From positions 186,001 through 250,000 of the forward strand of contig NZ_JADFFL010000002.1 of NCBI RefSeq assembly GCF_015222005.1: DNA of 64,000 nucleotides, read 5' to 3'. Below, in pieces: positions 1 through 9,083 of this stretch. Positions within the stretch are counted from its first letter, which is position 1, and each line of letters starts with the position of its first letter. Origin of the DNA: Mucilaginibacter myungsuensis (GTDB taxonomy: Bacteria; Bacteroidota; Bacteroidia; Sphingobacteriales; Sphingobacteriaceae). A program made the position numbers and the translations under genes. Under the pieces are notes generated by a model. The model made no database searches, had not been told where the DNA came from, and worked only from the letters and a program-made list of their open reading frames with translations.

Positions 1-542
1 CCCGGCAGGACAGGCGTTTCGATGTTATCGCCAATGGTCATTAACCGCGATGGCTGGTATTTCCTATCTACCAAAGTGTATTTTAAAAAGGTTTTATCCT
101 GCGGCGATATGATCCAATATTCCAGCACGCCCGACTCTTCATAAACCTCGTACTTATTCCGCAGTTCTTTCTGATTATTGCCGGGAGACAGGATCTCTAC
201 CACGATGTCGGGTGCGCCGGTACAGCCACGTTTATCTAACTTGCTGACATCGCATACCACACAAATATCAGGCTGTACTACAGTGAAGATCTGTTCATCG
301 ATATTACTTTTACGCGCTAAACGAACGTCAAAAGGAGCGGTATAAACCTTACAAGTTTTACCTTTTAAATAGTTAAATATCTCATTAGATACCACAGCCG
401 AGATATCTTGATGATACAAATTCGGCGCGGGTGTCATCTTAAAGATCTTCCCCTTGATCAGCTCGATGCGCTCCTCAAAGGTCCACTTTAGATAATCCGC
501 GTAGCTGTACGTTTTATTAAGATCCAGATCAGATAATTGCAT
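1..542 (-). CDS. Uma2 family (DUF820) restriction-endonuclease-like protein, 3' end cut by window edge
   Basis: The reverse strand reads open from an ATG at 542 to the window edge, about 180 residues without a stop. The protein begins MQLSDLDLNKTYSYADYLKW and carries the Uma2 pattern: an early WTFEERIELIKGKIFKM segment, then PDIVVEIL (PD-(D/E)xK-like Asp and Glu), then KYEVYEESGVLEYWII. The family has a nuclease-like fold, is common in multiple copies in some genomes, and has no settled biological role. The C-terminus lies outside the window. It points the same way as uvrB, which lies about 50 bp upstream of its start. Confidence 0.8.
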   Translation of the reverse strand, partial: MQLSDLDLNKTYSYADYLKWTFEERIELIKGKIFKMTPAPNLYHQDISAVVSNEIFNYLKGKTCKVYTAPFDVRLARKSNIDEQIFTVVQPDICVVCDVSKLDKRGCTGAPDIVVEILSPGNNQKELRNKYEVYEESGVLEYWIISPQDKTFLKYTLVDRKYQPSRLMTIGDNIETPVLP

Positions 543-594
543 AACATCCTGACTTTGTAACAAATATGGCGAATTTGTTTAAAACGCTTCGCAC

Positions 595-2628
595 TTAACT
601 AAATTTCTCCAACATCATTTTCTCCAACGCGAACATCTCGTCGCGCAGTTTGGCGGCCGATAAAAAGTCCATATCCTTGGCGGCGGCCATCATATCTTTT
701 TTGGTGTTGTCGATAGACTTTTGCAGGTCCTTTTTGCTCATGTACTGCACGATAGGGTCGGCGGCCAGGGCGTTGGTTACCGATTCTTCTTCTACGTAAG
801 CTTTCTGTACCCCACCAATGAAATCCATTACGGATGTCTGTTCGATGATGGCTTCCCGTGTTTTACCTACCGTGCGTGGCGTGATGCCATGCTCTGCATT
901 GTAAGCCATCTGTTTTTCGCGACGGCGGTTGGTCTCATCCATGGTGATCTGCATCGAATCGGTTATCTTATCTGCATACATGATCACCCGGCCACGGTCA
1001 TTACGGGCCGCACGACCAATGGTCTGTATCAACGAACGCTCTGACCGCAGGAAACCTTCTTTATCGGCATCCAAAATGGCCACCAGAGATACTTCGGGAA
1101 GGTCAAGCCCTTCGCGTAATAAGTTGATCCCGATCAGTACATCAAACTCTCCTAAACGCAGGCCGCGCAAGATCTCTACCCGCTGTAAGGTCTTCACCTC
1201 CGAGTGGATATAGCGGCACTTGATACCCAGGCGGTCCATGTATTTAGCTAACTCCTCGGCCATACGTTTGGTGAGGGTGGTCACCAGCACACGGTCGCCC
1301 ATTTTAATGGTATTGTCTACCTCTTCCAGCAGGTCATCAACCTGGTTGATCACCGGGCGTACATCGATCAGCGGATCTAATAGACCCGTTGGGCGGATAA
1401 CTTGCTCTACCACCACACCTTGCGATTTTTCCAATTCAAAATCGCCCGGAGTGGCGCTAACATATAGGGTCTGCGGGGCAAGGCGCTCAAATTCTTCGAA
1501 GTTTAGCGGGCGGTTATCCAAAGCCGCCGGTAAACGGAAACCGTGGTCGACCAATGATATCTTGCGCGAACGGTCACCACCGTACATGGCACGGATCTGC
1601 CCAACGGTCACGTGGCTCTCATCGATCACCATTAGGTAATCGTCCGGGAAATAATCCAGTAAACAGAACGGTCGACCGCCCGGTTGGCGGCCATCAAAAA
1701 AGCGCGAATAATTCTCTATGCCCGAGCAATAGCCCAACTCGCGGATCATCTCCAGATCGTAATTGGTCCGCTCTTCTAAACGCTTAGCTTCAAGGAATCG
1801 GCCGTCGGCAATAAATTGTTTTTTACGGGTCTCCAATTCTTCCTGTATCGCCCAAATAGATTTTAAGAACCTGTCGCGCGGGGCCACATAAAGGTTAGCG
1901 GGATAGACCACCATGTGGGTCATCTTCTCAACCGTTTTTCCGTTGGCCGGATCGAACATACTTAACTCTTCAATATCATCGCCAAAGAAAGATATGCGGT
2001 AAGCATAATCCAGGTAAGCCGGGAATATCTCCACATTATCACCCTTCACACGGAAAGTTCCGCGTTTAAAATCGGCAGTGGTGCGGGCGTACAATATCTC
2101 AACCAATCGGTGTAAGAAAGCATTACGGGTAATGCGCGTACCCACCGCGAATTTGAAAACCGAGTTAGCAAAATCCTCGGGGTTACCCATACCATAAATG
2201 CAGGATATGGACGACACCACGATCACATCCCTCCTACCCGACATGAGTGCCGATGTAGTACGCAGACGCAGTTTCTCGATCTCCTGATTGATCTGCAGGT
2301 CCTTTTCGATATAAGTATTGCTGCTCGGGATAAAAGCCTCGGGCTGGTAATAATCGTAGTAAGATACAAAGTAGTTCACCGCGTTCTCGGGGAAGAACTG
2401 TTTCATCTCGCCGTATAGCTGCGCGGCTAAGGTCTTGTTATGGCTCAGGATCAGCGTTGGCTTTTGCGTTTGCTGGATCACGTTTGCCACCGTAAAGGTT
2501 TTACCCGATCCTGTTACCCCCAAAAGGGTCTGGAACGGATCACCATTATTAACGCCCTCCACCAGTTGACGGATAGCCTCAGGCTGGTCGCCGCTGGGTA
2601 TATATTGAGATGTTAGCTTAAAATCCAT
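595..2628 (-). CDS. uvrB: UvrABC excinuclease subunit B
   Basis: UvrB is the damage-verifying helicase-like subunit of nucleotide excision repair; UvrA loads it and it recruits UvrC. The 677-residue protein is full length. It has Walker A GVTGSGKT at residues 37-44, the tyrosine-rich beta-hairpin (YYDYYQPEA near residue 90) that inserts between DNA strands, the VIDESH Walker B box, SF2 motifs ending in QTIGRAARN, and a C-terminal UVR motif (about 640-675) for UvrC contact. A -7-like box lies 11 bases before the ATG. uvrA is not in the window. The identification is secure. Confidence 0.97.
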   Translation of the reverse strand: MDFKLTSQYIPSGDQPEAIRQLVEGVNNGDPFQTLLGVTGSGKTFTVANVIQQTQKPTLILSHNKTLAAQLYGEMKQFFPENAVNYFVSYYDYYQPEAFIPSSNTYIEKDLQINQEIEKLRLRTTSALMSGRRDVIVVSSISCIYGMGNPEDFANSVFKFAVGTRITRNAFLHRLVEILYARTTADFKRGTFRVKGDNVEIFPAYLDYAYRISFFGDDIEELSMFDPANGKTVEKMTHMVVYPANLYVAPRDRFLKSIWAIQEELETRKKQFIADGRFLEAKRLEERTNYDLEMIRELGYCSGIENYSRFFDGRQPGGRPFCLLDYFPDDYLMVIDESHVTVGQIRAMYGGDRSRKISLVDHGFRLPAALDNRPLNFEEFERLAPQTLYVSATPGDFELEKSQGVVVEQVIRPTGLLDPLIDVRPVINQVDDLLEEVDNTIKMGDRVLVTTLTKRMAEELAKYMDRLGIKCRYIHSEVKTLQRVEILRGLRLGEFDVLIGINLLREGLDLPEVSLVAILDADKEGFLRSERSLIQTIGRAARNDRGRVIMYADKITDSMQITMDETNRRREKQMAYNAEHGITPRTVGKTREAIIEQTSVMDFIGGVQKAYVEEESVTNALAADPIVQYMSKKDLQKSIDNTKKDMMAAAKDMDFLSAAKLRDEMFALEKMMLEKFS

Positions 2629-2638
2629 GTGTCGTAAA

Positions 2639-2646
2639 CAAAAATA
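2639..2646 (-). promoter_or_regulatory. Bacteroidota -7 promoter box for uvrB
   Basis: On the reverse strand this reads TATTTTTG, matching TAnnTTTG. It lies 10 nt before the uvrB ATG, which implies a 5' leader of only a few nucleotides. No clear -33 element was picked out. Confidence 0.45.
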
Positions 2647-2811
2647 CGGTTTTAGAGATAAGAGGTTAGTTAATTAGATATTAGTTTACATTCTGACCAT
2701 CAAACGTCTTTCTTGATACAAATTAACCATTCGGTGTTGACAACCCTATGTCAGCATCAAAAAGCGTATAGAAATATTGAACATTCAATTAGCCGTAATG
2801 TTATATTTACT

Positions 2812-2861
2812 GACAAGACAAAAACTGTTTACCGATCACCGTTCACTGATTAACCGACCCC
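2812..2861 (+). promoter_or_regulatory. upp promoter region with a repeat-like leader
   Basis: TATATTTA at about 2812-2819 is one base from the TAnnTTTG box. The following 30 bases are built of ACCGATCACC and CACTGATTAACCGACCC units. They end directly at the upp ATG, and a similar run precedes the HIT gene at 9800. Confidence 0.35.
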
Positions 2862-3506
2862 ATGCTTTTCATCCTTAACAAGACCAACTCGATAGGCAAC
2901 CGTTTCCTGGCCGAAATGCGCGACGTAAATATCCAACAGGACAGGATGCGTTTCCGCCGGAATCAGGAACGTTTGGGCGAGATCCTGGCATACGAGATCA
3001 GCAAGAAGTCAAAGTACGAATTGTTAGAGGTGCAGACCCCGCTCGGCACCTGCAATGTTAACGTTCCTACAGACCAACCAGTAATAGCCACCATTTTGCG
3101 GGCAGGTCTGCCTTTGCAACAGGGCTTCCTAAACTTCTTCGACCAGTCGCAAGCAGCCTTTATTACCGCTTACCGAAAGGTAAAAAAGAGCGGTGATTTT
3201 ATCATCAAGATAGATCATATCAGTACGCCTAACCTTGACGGCGCTACAATCATTTTGTGCGATACCATGCTGGCCACCGGGCAAAGCATCGTACAGGTAT
3301 GTAAAGAATTGATAGCCACTTACGACATCAAAGCCATCCACATCGCGTCGGTAATTGCCAGTACCGAAGGCATCGACCATGTGCGTGCTAATTTACCCAA
3401 AGCCCACCTGTGGGTTTGCGCTGTTGACGAAGAAATGACCACTAAAGCTTACATTGTTCCCGGCTTAGGCGACGCGGGCGACTTGGCATTTGGCGAGAAG
3501 GTTTAG
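2862..3506 (+). CDS. upp: Uracil phosphoribosyltransferase
   Basis: This enzyme makes UMP from uracil and PRPP in pyrimidine salvage. The 214-residue protein has the usual length. It shows the flexible-loop region ATILRAGLPL, the PRPP-binding loop CDTMLATGQSI, and the C-terminal uracil-binding signature YIVPGLGDAGDLAFG. The ATG at 2862 is preceded by a repeat-like leader. Its stop codon overlaps the stop of the convergent gene at 3503-3790 by 4 bp. Confidence 0.96.
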   Translation: MLFILNKTNSIGNRFLAEMRDVNIQQDRMRFRRNQERLGEILAYEISKKSKYELLEVQTPLGTCNVNVPTDQPVIATILRAGLPLQQGFLNFFDQSQAAFITAYRKVKKSGDFIIKIDHISTPNLDGATIILCDTMLATGQSIVQVCKELIATYDIKAIHIASVIASTEGIDHVRANLPKAHLWVCAVDEEMTTKAYIVPGLGDAGDLAFGEKV

Positions 3507-3790
3507 TTATTATTGCGTAGTCGGATCGCTATTACGAACAGCGCTTCGATCAAACAGATCCAAAACGAACAGCCAAAGAACAGGCCAAGAAAAAACATCG
3601 CGAAACCATCAAGATCAAATACATCAACAGGGAACGATAATGCCTGAAATATGGCTATAAATATCGGTGCTATCACAGGTAATGCACCTGTCTCTTCATT
3701 TGCGCTGGTGATCCAGAACGAAATGATGGCCATTACAAAGACCATAATGGCGATAAATAATATTCGAACAGAACTGATCTTGCTTGACAA
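3503..3790 (-). CDS. Small integral membrane protein of unknown function
   Basis: This is a 95-residue ORF with three hydrophobic stretches: about residues 8-28 (ILFIAIMVFVMAIISFW), 36-52, and 60-88. A polytopic inner-membrane protein is likely. The only in-frame start near the 5' end is TTG at 3790; an internal ATG at residue 16 would cut into the first membrane segment. I recognise no family. The gene is convergent with upp, and the two stop codons share bases. Confidence 0.5.
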   Translation of the reverse strand: MSSKISSVRILFIAIMVFVMAIISFWITSANEETGALPVIAPIFIAIFQALSFPVDVFDLDGFAMFFLGLFFGCSFWICLIEALFVIAIRLRNNN

Positions 3791-3886
3791 CTCGTCTTAA
3801 ATATACCGCCTTGACTATCTTTTAGGCACCTACAAATATACTAATATTTTTAGTTATATCTGCAAATTAATTTGCTTTTTCCGAGT

Positions 3887-4405
3887 TTATTTGTCGGCAT
3901 TCAATAAGCCCTCTACCCTTTCAGCCGTCAAACTAACCCCCTCCGCAATAACATGCGCCCGGGTATAAAATGGCTCGCGCTCGGTAAGCTTTTCTTCTAT
4001 GAAAGCGATCAGTTCCGCACCTTGCTTATGCCGCAGTATCGGTCTGTCATCTTTATTATTCTCTAACCTGCTTGCCAGTACGCCGGCATTCAGTTTAATG
4101 TAGATCACCCGGCCATGCTGCTTCATCCAGTCCATATGATCGAAAAAGCAAGGCAGGCCACCTCCGGTAGATACTACGGCTGTTTCGGGATATGCGGTTT
4201 CCTTGAGTACCAATGATTCCAGCTGACGAAAATCATCCTCGCCATGATCGGCAAAATATTGGGCAATGGTTTTGCCGGCTTTGGCTTCCAACTCGTGGTC
4301 AAGGTCTATAAAAGCATAGCCCAGTCTGGCGGCCAGTTTTTTACCCAGCGTGGTCTTACCACAGCCCATATAGCCGATCAGGAAGATCAGATCTTTGTCG
4401 TTCAT
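3887..4405 (-). CDS. aroK: Shikimate kinase
   Basis: Shikimate kinase phosphorylates shikimate at the 3-hydroxyl with ATP in aromatic amino-acid synthesis. The 172-residue protein has the P-loop GYMGCGKTTLGKKLA at residues 11-25, a DLD acidic site for Mg and shikimate, VVSTGGGLPC (shikimate-binding GGG), and a lid region ENNKDDRPIL. It lies 6 bp after the DoxX gene on the same strand, so co-transcription with 4412-5587 and the DUF1599 gene is likely. Confidence 0.95.
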   Translation of the reverse strand: MNDKDLIFLIGYMGCGKTTLGKKLAARLGYAFIDLDHELEAKAGKTIAQYFADHGEDDFRQLESLVLKETAYPETAVVSTGGGLPCFFDHMDWMKQHGRVIYIKLNAGVLASRLENNKDDRPILRHKQGAELIAFIEEKLTEREPFYTRAHVIAEGVSLTAERVEGLLNADK

Positions 4406-4411
4406 TGATGC

Positions 4412-5587
4412 CTACTTCCTGAAATACGTTTTCACCAACTCATCATAGCTTGGCACATTGTGATAATGCCATTTGTTGATCACGAAACCATTTTTGATCA
4501 GCATAATTCCCGGATTAGCGCGCACCATGCTTTTCAGCGGAACACCATCGGCATAAAATATTTCAGGCACAAAACGGTTGGTTTTGGCAAAGGCTTCGGC
4601 ATCGGTCGGCGAGTTACCGGTCAGCATCAGGGTTCGGGTGTTGAAATTCTGCGCCAGGTTAACGGCTAAAGCGTTCAGCTTGCCGATGGCCTGGATGTCG
4701 GTATGTTTCAGATTATAAGCTACTATCCAAACCGAATAGAACGGGCTGCTCAACAACTCGCTGGTGTATTCGGTGCCGTTAGCATCTTTAATGATCAGAT
4801 CAGCGATCTTTGGGCGGAAACCTTCGCGGATCACCTTATTGATCGGCTCGCCAACAACTTCCCAGTTGCTGTCTTTCCAAATACCGGTGTCCATATATTC
4901 CTTTTGCGACATGTCTTTTTCTTCGCCGCTTTTCTTATGCTTCAGGTGGAAAGTGATCTGGTATTCGCCGGGATCAGCGCCTTCCGGGGTCTTCATTTGT
5001 TCGGGAATGCTGTTGCCGATCTTGTACGGTAGAAAATCTACGAAGGGCGAAAAGTTATAAGTAAATATCCCGAACCCGAACGAGAATACCACCGCAATGA
5101 TGAACGCCGTGCGACCAGCCTTTGGGCTAAGTATAGGCTTAATGGCTTGCATGTTAAAGAACAACACCAAAACCAGCGCCAGCAAGATCATGTCCTTGCC
5201 AAAAGATTGCCAAGGTGTCAACGGTATCGCGTCGCCAAAGCAGCCGCAAGTGCGCACTACTTCAAAGTAAGCCGAGTAGAACGTGAGAAAGCCGAAAAAG
5301 ACGATCAGCAGCAATAATCCCCATACCATCTGTTTAACTTTCCAACCCGTTAGCAAGGCAAAACCTAAGATCATCTCCAATGCGCATAGGAATATGGATA
5401 ACGCCAGCGCGTAGTCCATCAAAAACAGCTTGTGGAATACCTCAAAGTATTCCTCCAACTTGTACGAGAAACCCAGCGGGTCATTCGCCTTGATCAGTCC
5501 CGAAAAGATGAACAGCAGCCCCACCGCCAAACGGCAGAACCATACAATGCTTACAGGTAATGTGGACGAGGTTTTTCTTTTAGCCAT
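4412..5587 (-). CDS. DoxX-type membrane protein, BT_3928 family
   Basis: The 391-residue protein starts with four membrane helices (about 12-160) typical of DoxX/MauE proteins. They contain the motif RTCGCFGDAIPLTPW near residue 115, whose cysteines recur in the family. A fifth helix near 180 leads to a large soluble C-terminal half that looks thioredoxin-fold-like (FNTRTLMLTGNSPTDAEAF, VPLKSMVRANPGIMLI) but lacks a CxxC. In Bacteroidota this gene commonly sits beside DUF1599 and folP, as here. Its role is not established; a link to envelope redox chemistry is inference. Confidence 0.8.
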   Translation of the reverse strand: MAKRKTSSTLPVSIVWFCRLAVGLLFIFSGLIKANDPLGFSYKLEEYFEVFHKLFLMDYALALSIFLCALEMILGFALLTGWKVKQMVWGLLLLIVFFGFLTFYSAYFEVVRTCGCFGDAIPLTPWQSFGKDMILLALVLVLFFNMQAIKPILSPKAGRTAFIIAVVFSFGFGIFTYNFSPFVDFLPYKIGNSIPEQMKTPEGADPGEYQITFHLKHKKSGEEKDMSQKEYMDTGIWKDSNWEVVGEPINKVIREGFRPKIADLIIKDANGTEYTSELLSSPFYSVWIVAYNLKHTDIQAIGKLNALAVNLAQNFNTRTLMLTGNSPTDAEAFAKTNRFVPEIFYADGVPLKSMVRANPGIMLIKNGFVINKWHYHNVPSYDELVKTYFRK

Positions 5588-5614
5588 GGTATAATTGCTT
5601 TGGGAACTGCCCCT

Positions 5615-6163
5615 TTAGGGGGTTGGGGGGCTTAACTTGATCAGCGCGAACACCGCGTAATTCAGCATATCCTGATAATTGGCGGTCACACCTTCAGATA
5701 CCAAAGTCGCGCCCTGGTTATCTTCAATTTGTTTAACACGCAGCAATTTCATCAATATCAGATCCGTTAACGAGCTGATCCGCATATCGCGCCAGGCCTC
5801 GCCATAATCGTGGTTCTTGGCAAACATCAGATCCTTGGTCTCTTTTACTTTGGTGTCGAAACTGGTCTCGACGGCATCTACAGGCAGTTCCAGCGGGGTC
5901 TCTTCGGTGCTATCCAGTTGCATCATCGCTATCACGCAGTAATTCACAATGCCAATATATTCGCCGGTGGTATCATCGCCCACCATCGATACCTTTTTCT
6001 CTTCTAAGGTACGGATGCGCTGGGCTTTGATAAAGATCTGATCGGTGATAGACGCCGGGCGTAAAATGCGCCAGGCGGTACCGTAATCGCGTGTTTTTTT
6101 CAGGAACAGGCTTTTACAGGTGTTAATGACCGAATCGTATTCTGCTGATGTGTTGTTTGCCAA
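5615..6163 (-). CDS. DUF1599 protein with two tandem nucleotide-modification-associated repeats
   Basis: The protein contains two similar halves of about 80 residues. Each has a (K/H)DYG(T/E)AWR motif (KKTRDYGTAWRILR and AKNHDYGEAWRDMR) followed by (L/I)TD.I..K..R...(L/I)E and an NY(C/A)V.A...L end. I chose the TTG at 6163 (protein begins ANNTSAEYDSVI after the start), because the longer frame to 6238 would start on a TTG inside the -7 box TATCTTTG and has no family homology over the extra 25 residues. DUF1599 is a Bacteroidota family thought to relate to modified nucleotides; function unproven. It is probably the first gene of an operon with DoxX and aroK. Confidence 0.8.
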   Translation of the reverse strand: MANNTSAEYDSVINTCKSLFLKKTRDYGTAWRILRPASITDQIFIKAQRIRTLEEKKVSMVGDDTTGEYIGIVNYCVIAMMQLDSTEETPLELPVDAVETSFDTKVKETKDLMFAKNHDYGEAWRDMRISSLTDLILMKLLRVKQIEDNQGATLVSEGVTANYQDMLNYAVFALIKLSPPTP

Positions 6164-6235
6164 GGCCGTTGTAAAGTTTGAATGTTGCAAGGTTGCAATG
6201 TTGCCGGTTCGCGACAGAATTGAAGCCCATACTTG

Positions 6236-6243
6236 CAAAGATA
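6236..6243 (-). promoter_or_regulatory. -7 promoter box for the DUF1599-DoxX-aroK operon
   Basis: TATCTTTG on the reverse strand matches TAnnTTTG exactly. Transcription would start near 6230, so the longer TTG frame at 6238 cannot be the real start. Confidence 0.5.
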
Positions 6244-6290
6244 TAAAGTAACTTTACATCGGCTAATGTTTACGATATTCTTATACTGAA

Positions 6291-7175
6291 ATGACGGCGG
6301 GCAACTTCTTCCAAAAAAAACTAAGCATCAACGCGGGCGGTAAACTGATCGATCTGAGCAGCCCCAAAGTAATGGGGATCATCAACCTTACGCCCGATTC
6401 TTTTTTTGCGGCTAGCCGTAAACCAGCGATTGAAGATGCCCTACTGCAAGCAGAGAAAATGCTGAATGAAGGCGCGACTTTCCTTGATCTTGGCGCATAC
6501 TCCTCCCGTCCGGGAGCAGAAGATATCTCGGCGCAGGAAGAAGCTGACAGGCTGATACCTGTGGTAGAAGCCATCGCGCAAAATTTCAAGGATGCGATAT
6601 TGTCGATCGATACATTTCGTGCTTCTGTTGCTGAAGCGGCCATTGAGGCCGGTGCGCACCTCATCAATGATATTTCGGGTGGGCAACTGGATGAAGCGAT
6701 GTTCGCGACGGTAGCCCGTTTGCAAGTACCGTACATCCTGATGCACATGAAAGGCACGCCGCAAAACATGGTGCAGCATGCGCAATACGATGATATTTTT
6801 AACGACGTACTTCTGTATTTCGCCAAACGTTACGAAACCCTCCGTGCCATGAATGTTCACGATGTGATCATAGATCCCGGATTCGGCTTTGCTAAGACAG
6901 CCGAGCAGGGCTACGAGTTGATGAGCAAAATGCAAGGCTTTGATATGTTGGAACTGCCTGTACTGGTCGGCATATCACGCAAGCGGATGATCTACGGCTT
7001 GACGGGTGGCACATCTGCCGATGCGCTGAACGGAACGACGGCACTGAATACCATCGCTCTTACTAAGGGCGCAAATATCTTACGTGTACACGATGTAGAG
7101 GAAGCTGTTGAGGCGGTAAAGATCTGGGAAGCGTCTGTGCTCGGCCTTTCTAAAAGGGAGGAGCAGCCCTCTTAA
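6291..7175 (+). CDS. folP: Dihydropteroate synthase
   Basis: FolP condenses p-aminobenzoate with the pterin pyrophosphate in folate synthesis and is the sulfonamide target. The 294-residue TIM-barrel protein shows MGIINLTPDSFF, the DLGAYSSRPGAEDIS pterin loop, SIDTFRASVAEAAIEAGAHLIND, DPGFGFAKT and VGISRKRMI. The gene is divergent from the DUF1599 operon, an arrangement seen in related genomes. It begins at an ATG preceded by no clear Shine-Dalgarno sequence. Confidence 0.96.
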   Translation: MTAGNFFQKKLSINAGGKLIDLSSPKVMGIINLTPDSFFAASRKPAIEDALLQAEKMLNEGATFLDLGAYSSRPGAEDISAQEEADRLIPVVEAIAQNFKDAILSIDTFRASVAEAAIEAGAHLINDISGGQLDEAMFATVARLQVPYILMHMKGTPQNMVQHAQYDDIFNDVLLYFAKRYETLRAMNVHDVIIDPGFGFAKTAEQGYELMSKMQGFDMLELPVLVGISRKRMIYGLTGGTSADALNGTTALNTIALTKGANILRVHDVEEAVEAVKIWEASVLGLSKREEQPS

Positions 7176-7322
7176 AATCCCTATTTGGGGAGGGCGTGCT
7201 GTTGGCCATGTGTTGAAAAGGCAGGGACGGGTTGATCGGCTTTGCTCTTGGCTAACGCTTACCAGAACATAGCCGTCAAATTAACACCAATTGCCATACT
7301 TGACACCCATTTTGGAATTTGC

Positions 7323-7883
7323 CTACATCGCAATCAATACTCTACCCTCAAACTCTATCTCTTTAGCCCTTGCGGCTACACGTTTAATAAAAATATAATT
7401 GGTAGCACCACCGATCACCGCGCCTACGATCGGTACAAAACGGCGTGCGGCTTTTGAGCCTAACATCAGTAAAAGTCTTTCTGCAACGGTCTCTAACAGG
7501 TTTTTGGTGAGCGCCATGCCGGTCTCGATCTTTAACGATGTTGCTATCATCTGCATAAATTCCTCAAAACCGAAACGGTAATTGCCGCGACTGCTATACA
7601 TTACCGCCATGGTCACTCTAAATTGCTGCCCGACGAGATTGACCATATCTACAGGCACACCGATCAGCATGGTGAACATACCGCCACTGCCGGATACAGC
7701 ACCGGTGGTTGCTGCCAATACAGCACACTGCTCAATGTATTTATCCAGACCGTACTTATCAACGCCTTCTTTAATGCCGTGTTGGTCTATCTTATCAAAT
7801 ATCTGCTTAAAACCCTCGCCCGATAGGCCTGCTACTTGCGAGCGCAATGCCGCGCTGATGGTCCTGAATGCTAATTTTTTCAT
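7323..7883 (-). CDS. EcsC family protein
   Basis: The segment KLAFRTISAALRSQVAGLSG, a glycine-rich hydrophobic centre (LAATTGAVSGSGGMFTMLIG, VPVDMVNLVGQQFRV), and the C-terminal VPIVGAVIGGATNYIF match the EcsC family, a poorly understood membrane-associated group. The frame is open to 7976, but the first 31 codons of that longer form run through a hairpin repeat (7936-7959). I therefore prefer the ATG at 7883 (186 residues). It may be a gene whose 5' end was altered by the repeat. Function unknown. Confidence 0.7.
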   Translation of the reverse strand: MKKLAFRTISAALRSQVAGLSGEGFKQIFDKIDQHGIKEGVDKYGLDKYIEQCAVLAATTGAVSGSGGMFTMLIGVPVDMVNLVGQQFRVTMAVMYSSRGNYRFGFEEFMQMIATSLKIETGMALTKNLLETVAERLLLMLGSKAARRFVPIVGAVIGGATNYIFIKRVAARAKEIEFEGRVLIAM

Positions 7884-7935
7884 TGGATGGTTGATGTATG
7901 GGTCGTGTAGTGCTATTAGCGTGCCAAGATCTTCT

Positions 7936-8028
7936 GTAGAGACACGATATCTCGAGTCTGCCGTTTGCAATTTCAATATAGGATGATCGAACCTGCTTAG
8001 TTCAAGACACGTGGTATCGTGTCTCTAC
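7936..8028. repeat. Paired hairpin repeat (inverted arms)
   Basis: GTAGAGACACGATA at 7936-7949 is exactly inverted at 8015-8028. Each arm also folds alone: AGACACG/CGAGTCT around 7947-7952 and AGACACG/CGTGTCT around TGGTAT at 8011-8016. It resembles a REP-like intergenic element and reaches into the 5' end of the EcsC reading frame. Confidence 0.6.
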
Positions 8029-8065
8029 GATGACCGTGCCTCAGACAATCCACCTCACTTTTTCT

Positions 8066-8073
8066 TAACTTTG
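8066..8073 (+). promoter_or_regulatory. -7 promoter box for the hydroxyacid dehydrogenase gene
   Basis: TAACTTTG matches TAnnTTTG and lies 19 nt before the ATG at 8093, implying a leader of about 14 nt. Confidence 0.5.
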
Positions 8074-8092
8074 CCTAAACGCACAGTACTAA

Positions 8093-9025
8093 ATGAACAA
8101 CATCCTCATCGTAGACGATATACATACCATTTTTATTGAACAAGCCGAGGCCCTTGGCTACACCTGCGACTATCGCCCGGATATTAAACCCGATGAAGCG
8201 TTAGCCATCATTGATCAGTATGAGGGGCTGCTTATCCGTTCAAAATTTCAGGCAGATAAAACAGTATTGGACGCAGCTACAAACCTAAAATTTATTTCGA
8301 GGGCTGGTGCCGGGATGGATGGCATAGACGAGGCCTACGCCGTTAGCAAGGGCATCGTACTAATGAACGCCCCTGAAGGTAACCGCGACGCGGTTGGCGA
8401 ACACGCCATTGGTATGCTGCTCTCCCTAATGAACAACTTTAACCGTGCCGATACCGAAGTGCGCGCCGGCAGCTGGAAACGCGAGGCAAACCGTGGTTTT
8501 GAGTTGAAAGGAAAGACCGTTGGCATTATTGGCTACGGCCACATGGGGCAAAGCTTTGCCCGCAAGCTGAGTGGCTTTGATGTGAATGTGATCGCCTACG
8601 ATAAATATAAAACAGGCTTTAGCGACCAATATGTGCGCGAGGTAGCGATGGAAGAGATCGTTAAGCATAGCGATGTACTCAGTCTGCACATCCCGCTTAC
8701 CCGCGAGACCAAAGGGCTGGTTGATGATGAATACCTGTTCCATTTCCGCAAACCAATATTTTTTTTGAACACAGCCCGTGGCCCCGTAGTTAAAACGCAT
8801 GCCGTGCTTAACGCGATAAAGCAAGGCAAAATATTAGGTGCAGGACTTGACGTTTTGGAGGTAGAAAAATTCCCATCGTTGGGTGAGCAAGCCTGGTTCG
8901 ATGAGTTGAAACAAAGCGGTGAGGTTTTACTGACCCCCCATGTGGCCGGATGGACTTTCGATTCGTACCGCAGATTGAGCGAAGTATTAGCCGATAAGCT
9001 GGCTAAATACAAGGAGCAAGCATAA
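8093..9025 (+). CDS. D-isomer-specific 2-hydroxyacid dehydrogenase (SerA-like)
   Basis: The 310-residue protein is an NAD-dependent 2-hydroxyacid dehydrogenase. It has an N-terminal catalytic half (ISRAGAGMDGIDEAYAV), the Rossmann motif GIIGYGHMGQSFARKL, the arginine in LNTARGPVV, a glutamate in LDVLEVEKF, and the histidine in TPHVAGWTFDS. It lacks the ACT domain of long SerA proteins and may be 3-phosphoglycerate dehydrogenase or a related ketoacid reductase. The substrate cannot be read from sequence. Tandem terminator-like hairpins follow. Confidence 0.85.
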   Translation: MNNILIVDDIHTIFIEQAEALGYTCDYRPDIKPDEALAIIDQYEGLLIRSKFQADKTVLDAATNLKFISRAGAGMDGIDEAYAVSKGIVLMNAPEGNRDAVGEHAIGMLLSLMNNFNRADTEVRAGSWKREANRGFELKGKTVGIIGYGHMGQSFARKLSGFDVNVIAYDKYKTGFSDQYVREVAMEEIVKHSDVLSLHIPLTRETKGLVDDEYLFHFRKPIFFLNTARGPVVKTHAVLNAIKQGKILGAGLDVLEVEKFPSLGEQAWFDELKQSGEVLLTPHVAGWTFDSYRRLSEVLADKLAKYKEQA

Positions 9026-9083
9026 GCCCCTCAAAAAAATTTGGATATTAAAACTTAAATACCCTATCTTCGTTTTTACACCG

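Noticed and set aside
1220..1639. 139-codon forward ORF inside uvrB
   Set aside because: It lies entirely antisense to a well-conserved gene and has no recognisable features.
3129..3380. 83-codon reverse ORF inside upp
   Set aside because: Antisense shadow of a conserved enzyme gene.
6164..6238. N-terminal extension of the DUF1599 protein from a TTG at 6238
   Set aside because: The TTG lies within the -7 box TATCTTTG, and the extra residues are absent from the family pattern.
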